Source of the DNA: Actinomycetes bacterium | Lineage (GTDB): Bacteria; Actinomycetota; UBA4738; HRBIN12 | Assembly (NCBI GenBank): GCA_025351565.1 | Contig: JANXVR010000072.1 | Location: 1 to 56,679 of the forward strand | Direction of reading: 5' to 3' | Length of the DNA stretch: 56,679 bases | Shown here: positions 1-7,424 of the stretch, piece by piece | Numbering within the stretch: position 1 is the stretch's first letter | Layout: each line of letters starts with the position of its first letter | Made by a program: the position numbers and the translations under genes | The notes under the pieces: model-generated | What the model was told of the DNA's origin: nothing | The model's input: the letters and a program-made list of their open reading frames with translations, nothing else | The model's database searches: none

Positions 1-407
1 CCGGCTCCCTCGGGCATGCCCGCCAGATCGGCGATCCATCGGAGCGCCCGGTTCTCGGCCCAGATGGCGCCCGCCCCATCGAGCCACGAGGCTGCGATCA
101 CCGATGAAGATCCGACCACCAGGTCGAAGAGGACCGACGCCTTCGTCGGTGCGCCGGGGACGAACGCCAGCGAGGCCGGATGATCCGTTGAGATGGTGGC
201 CGGCGCCAGGACCTCGGCCCAGATGCGCAGGGCTTCTTCGCCGCCGATCCCTTCGGGTGTGATGGTTTCGCCCGCGCGGCGCGCCAGTTCGGCGCTCGGC
301 TGCGGGCCGTCCAGAGGCTGAGGGTTCGCGATCCGGTTCCGCGCATAGGCGACCAGCGAGCGCGCGAGCGCTTCGGTCTGATCGGTGTAGGTGTGCATCC
401 CGTCCAT
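1..407 (-). CDS. PLP-dependent group II decarboxylase (N-terminal part, runs off the window)
   Basis: The first 135 residues of a pyridoxal-phosphate-dependent decarboxylase of the aromatic-amino-acid/glutamate decarboxylase fold; the rest lies left of the window. Visible signatures are a TDHPASLAFVPGAPT stretch near residue 75 followed by SSVIAASWLDGAGAIWAENR and LRWIADLAGMPEGAG, which match the substrate-loop and helix region of this family. The PLP lysine is beyond the edge. The ATG at 407 has AGGGGG a few bases upstream. It lies downstream of, and on the same strand as, a class III aminotransferase but is separated from it by a strong hairpin, so it may have its own promoter. The family is clear; the substrate is unknown. 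Confidence 0.8.
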   Translation of the reverse strand, partial: MDGMHTYTDQTEALARSLVAYARNRIANPQPLDGPQPSAELARRAGETITPEGIGGEEALRIWAEVLAPATISTDHPASLAFVPGAPTKASVLFDLVVGSSSVIAASWLDGAGAIWAENRALRWIADLAGMPEGA

Positions 408-441
408 CAGCGCCCCCTGAAGCGTTCTCCCGCGAAACGAA

Positions 442-468
442 CGGAGCCGGCCCTTCGGGCCGGCTCCG
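442..468 (-). terminator. Hairpin terminator downstream of the aminotransferase gene
   Basis: A perfect 12-bp GC-rich stem (CGGAGCCGGCCC pairing with GGGCCGGCTCCG) with a 3-nt TTC loop starts 26 nt after the aminotransferase stop codon. On the minus strand it is followed by a moderately T-rich tract (GTTCGTTTCG). The position between two minus-strand genes fits a factor-independent or weak-U-tract terminator. Confidence 0.7.
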
Positions 469-493
469 CATGATGGTCGCTACCCGTTCGACG

Positions 494-1876
494 TTATCCC
501 GCGAGCTCCTGGCAGAACTCGCCGAACGCATCGATGTACTTCTGGACGTCGGCCTCAGTGTGCTGAACCGAGATCGTCCACTGCTCCTCGTCACCGGGGG
601 TCATGAAGATGCCCCGGTTGATCATCCACGCGTAGCTGGCGTAGAAGAAGCCCGGTTCGGTCTCCAGGAAGTCCCGGTAGTTCGTGAGCGGTTCTGGGCG
701 ATACGACACGCAGCCCTTCGCACCCAGGTCCATCGTGTGTCCCGGGATGTCGCCATCGTTCATCGCCTTGGTGCAGCCCTCGGCGAGTTGCGTACCGAGC
801 TTGCCCAGGTAGTCGTAGGCGTCCTTGGTCAGGACCTGGGTGAGCGCGGCAAGTCCCGCAGCCACGGACAGTGGGTTCCCGTTGAACGTGCCCTGCTGCG
901 CCGCACCTTTGCCGACCCACTCCATGTAGCGAGCTTCGCCGCCGAACGCGCCGATCGTGGCACCGCCGCCGATCGCCTTCGCGTACGCCGCGAGGTGCGG
1001 ACGGACGCCGAAGCGCTCGGTGGTGCCACCGTAGGCGATGGTGCCGCCGCACTTGACCTCGTCGTAGATGAGGACGGCGCCGTGCTTCTCGCAGGCATCA
1101 CGGAGCGCCTGCAGATAGCCGGGCGCCGGCACCACGAGCCCGATGTTCATCATAACGGGTTCGAGGATGACCGCAGCCACTTGGCCGTCGTTCTCGGAGA
1201 GCGCCTGCTCGACGGCTGCGGCGTCGTTGAACTGCACGACGATGACCGTCTCCCATAGCGCCTTCGGGATGCCCTTGGACGTCGGCTCGGTGGTGTACCA
1301 GGCCTTGCCGTCGGTTCCCATGCTTGCGCGCATGTCGAGGACGTCGGCCTCGGGGACCACAGAGAAGAGCACCGAGTCGTGGTGACCGTGGTAGCTGCCC
1401 TCCATCTTGATGATCTTGTCCCGGCCGGTGGCCGCACGGGCCACGCGGATGGCGTCCATCGTGGCCTCGGTGCCCGAGTTCACGAAGCGCATCTGCTCGA
1501 GCTGGAAGCGCGAGCAGACCTCCTCGGCCAGGGCGACGGTGGCTTCGGTGGTGACGGCGAAATGGATCCCGCGGTCGGCAACCTTGCGGATGGCCTCGAC
1601 GATCTTCGGGTGGGCGTGGCCCACGACGTTGACGCCGAACCCACCGTGGAAATCGGTGTATTCGGTGCCATCGACGTCCCAGACACTGGATCCCTTGCCC
1701 CGCTCCAGATACACGGGATAGGGGTCGCCAACCTGGAAGTTCGAAGCCACGCCGCCGGGCAAGCTCTTTATCGCTCGCTCGTGGAGTGCCTTCGAACCCG
1801 ACGTCCGGTCGAGTAGGACTTTCGTCTCCGCATCGGCGACTTCCGCCGCACGGGCCTTGAGACGCTCAAGGTCCAC
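494..1876 (-). CDS. Class III aminotransferase, glutamate-1-semialdehyde aminomutase-like
   Basis: A fold-type I PLP enzyme of about 460 residues, the usual family length. It shows the GSA-aminomutase-like opening (LPGGVASNFQ, WDVDGTEYTDFHGGFG), the cofactor-binding stretch VNSGTEATMDAIRVARA, the GSYHGHHDS loop and the lysine-containing AYAKAIGGGATIGAFGG segment. I chose GTG at 1876 because AGGAGGTGAT, an almost ideal Shine-Dalgarno sequence, sits just before it; an in-frame TTG at 1930 would place that site inside the coding region. No heme genes are nearby and the lysine segment differs from canonical HemL, so a role in tetrapyrrole synthesis is unlikely. With the PLP decarboxylase next to it, amine or amino-acid conversion is more plausible (inference). 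Confidence 0.88.
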   Translation of the reverse strand: MDLERLKARAAEVADAETKVLLDRTSGSKALHERAIKSLPGGVASNFQVGDPYPVYLERGKGSSVWDVDGTEYTDFHGGFGVNVVGHAHPKIVEAIRKVADRGIHFAVTTEATVALAEEVCSRFQLEQMRFVNSGTEATMDAIRVARAATGRDKIIKMEGSYHGHHDSVLFSVVPEADVLDMRASMGTDGKAWYTTEPTSKGIPKALWETVIVVQFNDAAAVEQALSENDGQVAAVILEPVMMNIGLVVPAPGYLQALRDACEKHGAVLIYDEVKCGGTIAYGGTTERFGVRPHLAAYAKAIGGGATIGAFGGEARYMEWVGKGAAQQGTFNGNPLSVAAGLAALTQVLTKDAYDYLGKLGTQLAEGCTKAMNDGDIPGHTMDLGAKGCVSYRPEPLTNYRDFLETEPGFFYASYAWMINRGIFMTPGDEEQWTISVQHTEADVQKYIDAFGEFCQELAG

Positions 1877-1963
1877 GTCTATCACCTCCTGTAGGTGCTC
1901 CAAGGTACCCGGCGCCGGTTCCACCGGCAATCCCGGGTCGAACGGGCGTTCGAGGGGTTCGGG

Positions 1964-2461
1964 CTAGGGCCGGTAGTTCGTGAACTGAAGCGCGATGCCG
2001 AAGTCATGCTCGCGGACGGCGCCCATCGCTGCCTGGAGGTCGTCCTTGGACTTGCCGATGACCCTGACCTGCGCGCCCTGGATCTGCGTCTGGACCTTCG
2101 AAACCGCCTGCCGGACGAACTTGGAGATCTCTTTCGTCTTCTCGTCGGGTATCCCGGTGACCACCGTCACGGTGATGCGGGCCGAACCCTTGGAGGCTTC
2201 CTGGATGGGGCCCTCGGACAGGGCCTTCAGCGGGATCTCCCGCTTGATCGCCTTCTCCTTCAGCACCTGGAGAGCGGCCTTCAGCCGGTCCTCGGTACCC
2301 GAGTGGAGCTCGATCTTCTCCTCGGTGAGTTCGATCTTGGTGTCGGTGTTCTTGAAGTCGAAGCGCTGGGAGAGTTCGCGGCCTGCCTGATCGACGGCGT
2401 TGCGAACCTCCTGCATGTCCACCTCGGACACGATGTCGAACGAGAACTGGTCTTTCGCCAT
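1964..2461 (-). CDS. yajQ: YajQ family nucleotide-binding protein
   Basis: A cytosolic protein of 165 residues, full length for YajQ. It begins FSFDIVSEVDMQEVRNAV and contains QRFDFKNTDTKIEL and the C-terminal DDLQAAMGAVREHDFGIALQF signature. The family has two tandem alpha/beta domains and binds cyclic di-GMP or other nucleotides in studied relatives. The gene stands alone on the minus strand, with tRNA-Tyr just beyond its 5' end on the other strand. No clear Shine-Dalgarno sequence precedes the ATG. Confidence 0.93.
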   Translation of the reverse strand: MAKDQFSFDIVSEVDMQEVRNAVDQAGRELSQRFDFKNTDTKIELTEEKIELHSGTEDRLKAALQVLKEKAIKREIPLKALSEGPIQEASKGSARITVTVVTGIPDEKTKEISKFVRQAVSKVQTQIQGAQVRVIGKSKDDLQAAMGAVREHDFGIALQFTNYRP

Positions 2462-2523
2462 GGCCGAAGGATAGCTGCTGGGGCCCGAGGGCGCCTGCGT
2501 TCGCTATCCTGCTAGCGCACCAC

Positions 2524-2605
2524 GGGAGGATGCCCGAGCGGCCAAAGGGAGCGGTCTGTAAAATCGCCGGCGTAGCCTACGAAGGTTCGAATCCTTCTCC
2601 TCCCA
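2524..2605 (+). tRNA. tRNA-Tyr (anticodon GTA)
   Basis: Acceptor stem GGGAGGA (2524-2530) pairs with TCCTCCC (2598-2604), followed by discriminator A at 2605. The D arm is followed by an anticodon stem-loop with GTA at 2558-2560, a long class II variable arm typical of bacterial tRNA-Tyr, and a T arm GAAGG-TTCGAAT-CCTTC. CCA is not encoded. The last 17 nt plus the following C recur at 11005 and 13720. Confidence 0.96.
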
Positions 2606-2606
2606 C
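2589..2606 (+). repeat. tRNA-Tyr 3'-end repeat, copy A
   Basis: The 18-mer GAATCCTTCTCCTCCCAC is the 3' end of the tRNA-Tyr gene plus one base. Exact copies lie at 11005-11022 and 13720-13737. All copies are followed by CGACC/GACC-type tetranucleotide runs. In integrative elements such repeats are attachment cores. Confidence 0.85.
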
Positions 2607-2991
2607 GGACGAGCGAACCGACCGACCGACCAACCAACCATGTGATGTGTCGGGGCACCGTGGACGGATGTGTCGGGCATCGTAGCCACCATTCATGATC
2701 CCTGCGGTTGGTAGTCTCGGCTCGGATCAGCGTCAGGTGCCCGAGCAACTCTCCATCCACGGACACGACGCGGACATCGAGCCCGTGTACGAGCCGGATC
2801 TCGCGCTTGCCTCGACGCGTCGCCCCAATGCCGAGGTGGGCACCTTGGTCCGGTGACGAAGCGTCACCCGTACGCGCTTGTCGATCCGGTCCCTGCGCGC
2901 ACCCTGGCAACGACGATCTTCGGCCCGGAGGGACGGGCCATGTCCGAAAGCCACGGTTGCGGTACCACCGCAGCGGGTGAAAGATTCGGGC
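2607..2991. other. Intergenic region with GACC/AACC tetranucleotide repeats
   Basis: About 385 nt between tRNA-Tyr and the first cyclase. It starts with a short GACC/AACC array at 2616-2639. Long open frames on both strands here have arginine/serine/proline-rich composition and no recognisable domains. I see no gene. Confidence 0.6.
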
Positions 2992-4338
2992 GTGGACCTT
3001 CCTGAGACCCGCTATGCGAAGAGTGCCGATGGCCTCTCCATCGCGTACCAGGTGTTCGGGACCGGCGCCGACCTCCTGTTCGTCCCGGGCTACATGTCGA
3101 ACCTCGAGCTCAACTGGGACCTTCCTGCGTACGCTGGTTTCCTCCGCCGGCTCGCGTCGTTCTCCCGCGTCATCGTCGTGGATCGGCGCGGCACAGGGCT
3201 CTCCGACCGTCTCTCGCCCGATGACCAACCGCCGCTGGAGATCCTGATGGAGGACCTCGGCCGCGTGCTGGATGAGGTTGAGTCCGATCGAGCGACCGTC
3301 GCCGGCTTCCTCGATGGCGGCTACCTGTGCACGCTCTTCGCGGCGACCCGTCCCGAACGGACCCAGGCCCTGGTGCTGTACGGGACGTCCGCCACCGGGA
3401 AGTGGTCGCCCGACTACCCGTGGCAGTGGAAGCCCGACCGTTGGGAGAGCTTCATGGACGAGATGGCGTCGGGTTGGGGGAGTCAGAGCTTCGCCGACGA
3501 CGTGCTGGAGTGGTACGCGCCGAACGCGTACCGAGACGAGACCACGAGGCGCTGGTGGGGTCGCTACCAGCGACTGTCGGCGAGTCCGGGATCGGCGGTC
3601 GCGCTCGAACGCCTGTACAGCCAGACCGACGTGCGGGACGTCTTGCCGTCGATCCGTGTCCCCACCCTCGTGCTCCACCGACGAGAAGACCCGGCGGATC
3701 CGGTGGAGGGCGCGCGATATATCGCTAGCGAGGTCCCGGGAGCGAAGTACGTCGAACTCGAGGGCGTCGATAGCCCGCCGTGGGCGGGCGACTCGAGCGC
3801 CATCGCCGACGAGATCGAAGAGTTCCTGACCGGCATGCGCCGAGCACCAGAGCCAGACCGCGTGCTATCCACCGTCCTGTTCACCGACATCGTCGGTTCG
3901 ACCGAGCAACTCGCGCGGATCGGAGACAAGCCGTGGAAGGACCTGCTGGCGCGACACGACGAGCTGTCGAAGGCGGAGGTCGAGCAGGCGCGCGGAACCT
4001 ACGTGGACTCGACCGGCGACGGTGTCTTCGCAACGTTCGACGGACCGGCGCGCGCCGTTCGGTGCGCGAGGGCCATCGGCGGGGCGATACGCCCGCTGGG
4101 GATCGAGATCCGAGCGGGCTGCCACACGGGTGAGATCGAGCTCGCAGGCGACGCGGTGCGCGGCATCGCCGTCCATATCGGAGCCAGGGTTGCGGCGATG
4201 GCCGGGCCTTCTGAGGTGCTCGTCTCTTCCACGGTGAAGGACCTCGTTGCCGGCTCGGGCCTCACGTTCGCAGACGCCGGCGAGCACGAGCTAAAGGGCG
4301 TCCCCGATCGCTGGCACCTGTATCGGGTGGTGAAGTAG
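2992..4338 (+). CDS. Alpha/beta-hydrolase-fold / class III adenylate cyclase fusion (cyclase 1)
   Basis: A protein of 448 residues. Residues 1-275 form an alpha/beta-hydrolase domain (RYAKSADGLSIAYQVFG, FVPGYMSNLEL, VVDRRGTGLSDR). Residues about 288-448 form a class III nucleotide cyclase with first metal Asp in LFTDIVGST (about 297), second metal Asp in DSTGDGVFATF (about 343) and transition-state Arg in HIGAR (about 398). The nucleophile elbow reads GFLDGG at 105-110 where active relatives have GxSxGG, so the catalytic serine is replaced by leucine. The domain is more likely a ligand sensor for the cyclase than an esterase (inference). The GTG at 2992 aligns with the starts of the sister genes at 5938 and 8908. 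No Shine-Dalgarno sequence is evident; the mRNA may be leaderless. Confidence 0.88.
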   Translation: MDLPETRYAKSADGLSIAYQVFGTGADLLFVPGYMSNLELNWDLPAYAGFLRRLASFSRVIVVDRRGTGLSDRLSPDDQPPLEILMEDLGRVLDEVESDRATVAGFLDGGYLCTLFAATRPERTQALVLYGTSATGKWSPDYPWQWKPDRWESFMDEMASGWGSQSFADDVLEWYAPNAYRDETTRRWWGRYQRLSASPGSAVALERLYSQTDVRDVLPSIRVPTLVLHRREDPADPVEGARYIASEVPGAKYVELEGVDSPPWAGDSSAIADEIEEFLTGMRRAPEPDRVLSTVLFTDIVGSTEQLARIGDKPWKDLLARHDELSKAEVEQARGTYVDSTGDGVFATFDGPARAVRCARAIGGAIRPLGIEIRAGCHTGEIELAGDAVRGIAVHIGARVAAMAGPSEVLVSSTVKDLVAGSGLTFADAGEHELKGVPDRWHLYRVVK

Positions 4339-4359
4339 GTCACTTCGCTCATGTGACCT
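4337..4359 (+). terminator. Hairpin at the stop codon of cyclase 1
   Basis: AGGTCAC and GTGACCT form a 7-bp stem around a 9-nt loop, overlapping the TAG stop. The same stem with a different loop recurs at 10327-10349 downstream of the last cyclase. Conserved stem with diverged loop suggests a functional 3' structure shared by two convergent genes. It lacks a U-tract. Confidence 0.4.
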
Positions 4360-4636
4360 CGGTAACGTCCGGATCTTTGAGCAGGAACTCGATCGGACCG
4401 AACCCGACGACCTCGTCTGAGATCTCGTTCACGACGCGAGCGAGCTCGCGCTGGGGAAGGATGGCTCCGCTCGCGCGCAGGATCGCGAGCGCCTCCTCGC
4501 GCACCCGCAGGCGCCGCTCCGTGCGAGGCGGCGCCGCGAGCGCGCTCGCATCCACGCGCTGACGCAGCTGCTCGCGAAGATCCGCCCGCACGCTGGCGAG
4601 AACGTTCGCTCGCTGCCCAGCCTTCTCCACGACCAT
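4349..4636 (-). CDS. CpaF/TadA-like N-terminal fragment, copy 1
   Basis: A 95-residue protein resembling the N-terminal region of CpaF-type secretion ATPases: a helical segment (LREQLRQRVDA, VREEALAILRASGA) followed by LARVVNEISDEVVGFGPIEFLL and DPDVTEVT, where full CpaF continues into the nucleotide-binding domain. Here it stops directly. The ATG at 4636 is preceded by TTTAGGAGCGAG, a good ribosome-binding site. It is convergent with cyclase 1 and ends a few bases from its stop. A second frameshifted copy lies at 10330-10607, also convergent with a cyclase. It could be a truncation remnant or a standalone small protein; no other pilus or secretion gene is nearby. Confidence 0.6.
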   Translation of the reverse strand: MVVEKAGQRANVLASVRADLREQLRQRVDASALAAPPRTERRLRVREEALAILRASGAILPQRELARVVNEISDEVVGFGPIEFLLKDPDVTEVT

Positions 4637-4894
4637 CTCGCTCCTAAAGTGCATGGGGAAGACCACACACCTGCGAGGGAGAGGAGGCGGCGGCCGGACC
4701 GAGGGAGCCGACCACCGAAGGGAGTGGAAGGCTAACGCGGCTCGGCGAACAGGTGAATCCCCAGACCGACCGATTCGCAGGACTTGTCGGGGGACTCGAT
4801 GGCGGCGCATCGGCCCACCTGCTGTGACGAGGGTCGCATCTCGACCGATGCCGACTCAGGCCACGGGCCCCCTGCGGGAGCGCGTTCGTGCCGC

Positions 4895-5034
4895 TCAGTC
4901 CTTCGCTGCCACGTCGGCAGACGGTTCTTCAGGCGGCTCGAGATAGATGTATCGGCAGACCTCGACGAACCCCATCCCTCGATAGACCTCCACCGCCATC
5001 TCGCGGCCTCGTCTTCGAAGAGCGTTGACGCCTG
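4895..5034 (-). pseudogene. GNAT acetyltransferase C-terminal remnant
   Basis: The minus strand reads ...ALRRRGREMAVEVYRGMGFVE followed by VCRYIYLEPPEE and a stop at 4895, the typical last strand and helix of a GNAT N-acetyltransferase. No upstream acetyl-CoA-binding part remains; the frame abuts the end of the PhzF gene. It looks like a 3' remnant left by deletion. Confidence 0.6.
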
Positions 5035-5038
5035 AACC

Positions 5039-5875
5039 TCAGCTGGGGTGCGCCGCCACTCTCAACAAGCCATCCGTGAGCGTAACGGCCTTGCCCAGAA
5101 CGATCACTCGATCGCCGCCGCACTCGACACCGACGAGCCCTGGCCTCGCTGAAGCCTGAAGGCCGACAAGCGCTTGCCGATCCAGCCGGTCAGCCCAGAA
5201 CGGCGCGAGCACGGTATGCGCGCTGCCCGTGACCGGATCTTCGTCGATACCTGCGTTCGGAGCGAACACCCGCGACACGAAGTCATACGGCCTCCCTACA
5301 TCAGCGACCGCGGTGGCGATTACTGCGAGGGCGTCGATCCGAGCGACTCCTGCGATGTCAGGCGTTAGCTCACGTACGGTCCTTTCGTCGACGACGAGGG
5401 CCAATAGCATCCCGTTGCCGCCTCGGCCAACCCACTCCACTTGTGCGTCGAGCGAGTCAATCAAGCCCGACGGAACATCCATCTGCGCCGGTGGCCAAGC
5501 AGGAAAGTCCATCGCCAACGAGCCATCTCCCCGCTGGGTGACAGTGAGGACGCCGCTGCGGGTAGCGAACCGGATCGGACTGGCCACGCCATCCTCGAGA
5601 AGACAGTGCGCGGACGCGAGCGTCGCGTGGCCACAGAGATCCACCTCCATCCTCGGCGTGAACCACCGTAACCGGAAGTCTGCGTCTGACGACGTCTCAC
5701 GTATGACGAACGCGGTGTCCGAAACGTTCATCTCGCACGCGAGTGCCAGCATCCATTCATCGGGCGGAGCTTTATCGAGCATGACCACAGCGGCAGGGTT
5801 GCCGCTGAACGGTCTCTCCGTGAAGGCGTCCACCGTTCTCAGCTGTATCTCGGCCACGGCGCAAGGGTAGCCCAT
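5039..5875 (-). CDS. PhzF family isomerase/epimerase-like protein
   Basis: A protein of up to 278 residues of the PhzF/diaminopimelate-epimerase fold. It shows TVDAFTERPFSGNPAAVV at the N-terminus, the candidate catalytic glutamate in CEMNVSDTAFV, DLCGHATLASAHCL in the middle and DEDPVTGSAHTVLAPFW in the C-terminal half. Length matches the family. Biosynthetic partners typical of phenazine genes are absent, so this is probably one of the many PhzF-like enzymes of unknown substrate. The ATG at 5875 lacks a clear Shine-Dalgarno sequence; GTG at 5857 is an alternative. It is transcribed away from the adjacent cyclase remnant. Confidence 0.85.
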   Translation of the reverse strand: MGYPCAVAEIQLRTVDAFTERPFSGNPAAVVMLDKAPPDEWMLALACEMNVSDTAFVIRETSSDADFRLRWFTPRMEVDLCGHATLASAHCLLEDGVASPIRFATRSGVLTVTQRGDGSLAMDFPAWPPAQMDVPSGLIDSLDAQVEWVGRGGNGMLLALVVDERTVRELTPDIAGVARIDALAVIATAVADVGRPYDFVSRVFAPNAGIDEDPVTGSAHTVLAPFWADRLDRQALVGLQASARPGLVGVECGGDRVIVLGKAVTLTDGLLRVAAHPS

Positions 5876-5937
5876 CGTCGGCGAGAGCGTCCGAGCGAGC
5901 TGGCGGGGTACGGCGGTGAAAGAAGGTACGATACGTT

Positions 5938-6150
5938 CGTGGAGATTCTGGAAACCCGCTACGCGAAGACTCCGGACGGCCTCTCCATCGCATACCAGAT
6001 CATCGGGGATGGCGCGACCGATCTCGTCTACGTACCGGGCTTCGCGTCAAACCTCGATACGACTGGGAGAATCCGAGGTACGCCCGGTTCCTCCGCCGGC
6101 TCGGCTCGCTCTTCCGCCTCATCGTTCTCGACCGGCGGAGCTGGCCCATA
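5938..6150 (+). pseudogene. Truncated alpha/beta-hydrolase/cyclase N-terminus
   Basis: From GTG at 5938 the frame reads ILETRYAKTPDGLSIAYQII and then VYVPGFASNLD, closely matching the start of cyclase 1. At about 6060 the frame shifts; the next frame continues WENPRYARFLRRLGSLFRLI-VLDRR and then breaks off at about 6136, exactly where GTGLSDR is expected. The rest of the hydrolase domain and the whole cyclase domain are missing. An FAD oxidoreductase gene begins at the breakpoint. Confidence 0.8.
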
Positions 6151-6152
6151 TC

Positions 6153-7253
6153 GTGCTTGAAGAAGACGTTGACGTCCTGATCGTCGGAGCGCGCGTCGCC
6201 GGTTCGGTCCTTGCGGCGCTACTCGGCCAGGATGGACAGCAGGTTCTGGTGATCGACCGCGCGACGTTCCCGAGCGGCACGCTTTCTACGCACTTCTTCC
6301 GGGGTGAAGGATGCGTCGGGGTCCTGCAGCGCCTGGGCGTCCTCGAAGAAGTCCTCTCCTTCGGGTCCCCTCCATTGGTGCGTGAGTACAACGCGGATGC
6401 GACAGACGGCTCATCTACGGTCGATCCGCCGCAAACCCCTGGCGAGGTCGGGTTCAACCTGTCGGTGCGGCGGGAGACGCTAGACGGGGTTCTCGTCGAA
6501 CGCGCCCGCCGCGAGCCTACGGTGGAGGTACGGGAAGCAACGACGCTCCAGGCGATAGTGCGTGAGGGAGATCGGGTGACCGGAGGGGTGATCGCCGACG
6601 GGGCCGGCACACGTCTGATCCGCGCTCGGCTGGTGATCGGCGCGGATGGGCACTCCTCCCGTGTCGCGAAGCTCGTAGATGCACCGATCCAGCAAGAGAT
6701 CCCGCCATCACGAGCGATGTACTACCGCTATATCCAGGGGCTGGAGGGGCCCGGCGGAAAGCCGGACGGTCCGGAGTTCTCCCTTGGGGACGACGAGCTC
6801 GTCTACGTCTTTCCAAGCGACGGGGGGTTCGCGTGCGTCGCGTTGTCGCTGAACCTCGATGACTACCGAACGGTACGCAGGGACGCCGATCGTGCCTTCC
6901 AGGCTCGGGTAGCCGGTCACCCCTTCATCGCCGGTCGTATCGAGAAAGCTTCGTGGTGCGGCCGGCTTTGGGCGTGCGGGCCCAGGCCGTCGCTGGTCAG
7001 GGTTCCAACCGGGCCGGGTTGGGCGCTCGTCGGGGATGCGTCCATGTACCAGGACCCCTGGACAGGGCTCGGGATGGACAATGCGGCGACGCATGCGACG
7101 TTCCTCGCAGAGGCTGTCGATGACATCTTGTCGGGAACGGATGAGTCGGTGGCCTGGGCCGACTTCCACCGAAGGCGAGACGAGCACGCGATCTCCGGGT
7201 TCCTGGAGACCGCCGATCTCGCTCTAGACCTCAACGCTCTCCGCAGCGGATAG
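6153..7253 (+). CDS. FAD-dependent oxidoreductase (geranylgeranyl-reductase / aromatic hydroxylase-like)
   Basis: A 366-residue flavoprotein of the class A monooxygenase/geranylgeranyl-reductase superfamily. The N-terminal Rossmann motif is DVLIVGARVAGSVLAALLG (about residues 6-24), the NADPH-linked DG motif is VIGADGHSSRV (about 160) and the GD motif is GWALVGDASMYQDPWTGLG (about 290). No partner protein or pathway is evident. GTG at 6153 is the best start: the in-frame upstream extension to 5916 is an out-of-frame reading of the truncated cyclase. The gene follows that breakpoint immediately, so it probably arrived by rearrangement. A related N-terminal fragment lies at the right end of the window. 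Confidence 0.82.
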   Translation: MLEEDVDVLIVGARVAGSVLAALLGQDGQQVLVIDRATFPSGTLSTHFFRGEGCVGVLQRLGVLEEVLSFGSPPLVREYNADATDGSSTVDPPQTPGEVGFNLSVRRETLDGVLVERARREPTVEVREATTLQAIVREGDRVTGGVIADGAGTRLIRARLVIGADGHSSRVAKLVDAPIQQEIPPSRAMYYRYIQGLEGPGGKPDGPEFSLGDDELVYVFPSDGGFACVALSLNLDDYRTVRRDADRAFQARVAGHPFIAGRIEKASWCGRLWACGPRPSLVRVPTGPGWALVGDASMYQDPWTGLGMDNAATHATFLAEAVDDILSGTDESVAWADFHRRRDEHAISGFLETADLALDLNALRSG

Positions 7254-7424
7254 CGGCAGCATCCCGGGGGTCGAGAAGGACACCCCGGGTGGCGGGCGAA
7301 CGAGCCTGAGCCAGCCGGTCAACGAGACCGCAGGTCGCCTGTAGCGACCGCCCATGCGAAGTCAAAGAGAATAGGCACCTTCGCAAGAGTTGCGTCCCGG
7401 TGACCGCCAAGGGAGTATCGGCCG

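Noticed and set aside
470-1258. Long plus-strand open frame of 262 codons
   Set aside because: It is antisense to the well-supported aminotransferase gene and has no domain; an effect of high GC content.
2512-3678. Long minus-strand frame covering tRNA-Tyr and cyclase 1
   Set aside because: Arginine-rich, no family resemblance, overlaps a tRNA and a clear gene on the other strand.
5916-6152. 79-residue N-terminal extension of the FAD oxidoreductase
   Set aside because: It is an out-of-frame reading of the truncated cyclase; the flavin fold begins right after GTG 6153.
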